Positions 63,401 to 64,000 of a stretch of 64,000 nt of DNA are shown here, piece by piece. This stretch comes from Eudromia elegans (Eukaryota > Chordata > Aves > Tinamiformes > Tinamidae). The first letter of the stretch is position 1. Each line of letters begins with the position of its first letter. The stretch is taken from positions 666,443 to 730,442 of the forward strand of contig PTEX01000197.1 of the NCBI GenBank assembly GCA_003342815.1, read 5' to 3'. Made by a program: the position numbers and the translations under genes. The notes below the pieces were generated by a model that saw nothing but the letters and a program-made list of their open reading frames with translations, was not told where the DNA came from and searched no databases.

Positions 63401-64000
63401 TTTTCTTATCAATATGTCTTGGAGTTGGTCTCTGTGCCCCCTTTCTCTTTTGTTTTTTAATCATCACGTTGTTAGCTCATGCTAATAAGCTTTATCTTTC
63501 TCCTATAAAAAAAATACTCATCAAACCATCTACCAAATTCAGTGGTATACCTTAGAAATCTGCCTCTGACACCTTGCAGTCCTTTCAGCTTGGTGTAATC
63601 TAGGGATTTCTTTACAGCCTCCCCTTATTCAAGAATACTGACTAAAATTGGGATCAAGGCAAGACTTGATTTCCTTAGAACTAGGTATTTTACTTGATTT
63701 CAAGCAGTCCCTATAGTTTGGGTAGTTGGAGGAATGAGCCAAAACTTTACCAAACGAGTAACAGCAATGCAGTATATCTACAGGGGAAACAAATTAGTTG
63801 ATTTTTGATTTGTGTGTGTGTGTGTGTCTGCCCACCCTGTTTGCGCTTATAATCACCTGCTGCCTTAACCCTATTAATCTGTCAGGGCATGATTTGTTTT
63901 CCCTGTGTGTCTACTCCAGAGCTCTGACTGCCTGAGAGGTTTCTTAAGCTTGTTTTGCTGTTTCTCAGACTTGGGTGTGATATTCTATGTGGGACTTCAC
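60476..64000. other. Non-coding intronic sequence to the window end
   Basis: No exon recognised; in particular the next CDYL exon (expected to encode an SPFMDAL-type start) was looked for and not seen. There is a T/A tract at about 61400-61423, and GT repeats at 61794-61809 and 63810-63827. The 73-codon open frame at 63158-63379 has no identifiable family. Confidence 0.5.

Noticed and set aside
45563-64000. Search for the next CDYL exon
   Set aside because: No segment reading like the SPFMDAL-type continuation with an acceptor was seen. The exon must lie to the right of the window.
1-64000. Endogenous retrovirus, LTR pairs, tRNA or rRNA genes, CRISPR arrays
   Set aside because: No LTR ends, primer-binding sites, gag/pol/env-like frames, cloverleaf genes or regularly spaced repeats were seen. 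The only reverse-transcriptase sequences are CR1-type LINEs.

Overview
The window is vertebrate, almost certainly avian, nuclear DNA. It holds several copies of the CR1 LINE with the bird-type 3' tip (a TCTAGAGRTCCCTTCCAACC block followed by ATTCTATGATTCTATGA-like octamers). Long AT-rich non-coding stretches are broken by short CpG-rich islands, and there is one unmistakable exon of a conserved vertebrate gene. No prokaryotic operons, tRNA or rRNA genes, CRISPR arrays or phage genes were seen. The long list of short open frames is what 64 kb of intron gives by chance.

The only host coding sequence I can support is one 667-base internal exon of CDYL (chromodomain Y-like), on the + strand at 44896-45562. 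It encodes most of the chromodomain and part of the low-complexity linker that precedes the crotonase-like domain. The preceding exon(s) and the following exon (the start of the region leading to the crotonase-like domain) were searched for and not found. Bases 1-44895 are therefore read as the upstream intron or intron/alternative-promoter region, and 45563-64000 as the beginning of the next intron.

Layout: (1) 1-80, the GC/CpG-rich edge of an island lying mostly off the left end, possibly a CDYL promoter; (2) 81-25600, AT-rich non-coding sequence with a worn ancient CR1 relic (about 15.3-16.2 kb), a young 3' CR1 fragment (18.28-18.76 kb), homopolymer tracts and a CpG-rich patch (23.64-23.86 kb); (3) 25615-26720, a strong CpG island with GC boxes and a good splice donor, the best candidate for an alternative CDYL promoter and first exon; (4) 26721-44139, non-coding, with an antisense CR1 tip, a 75-base assembly gap and a CR1 3' fragment; (5) 44140-44290, a CpG-dense patch about 0.6 kb before the CDYL exon; (6) the CDYL exon; (7) 45563-52883, intron with a 21-base poly-G run and GC-rich patches; (8) 52884-55396, a 5'-truncated but otherwise nearly intact CR1 with one frameshift and an altered reverse-transcriptase motif C; (9) 55397-64000, intron with two more CR1 tips and a perfect 35-base tandem duplication.

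The most interesting biology is how promoter choice could set the function of the CDYL protein. The exon carries two of the three aromatic-cage residues of the chromodomain, and the third must come from whichever upstream first exon is joined to it. Internal in-frame ATGs could also give chromodomain-less products. I saw no sign of a wholly new system, and the findings below are ranked with that in mind.
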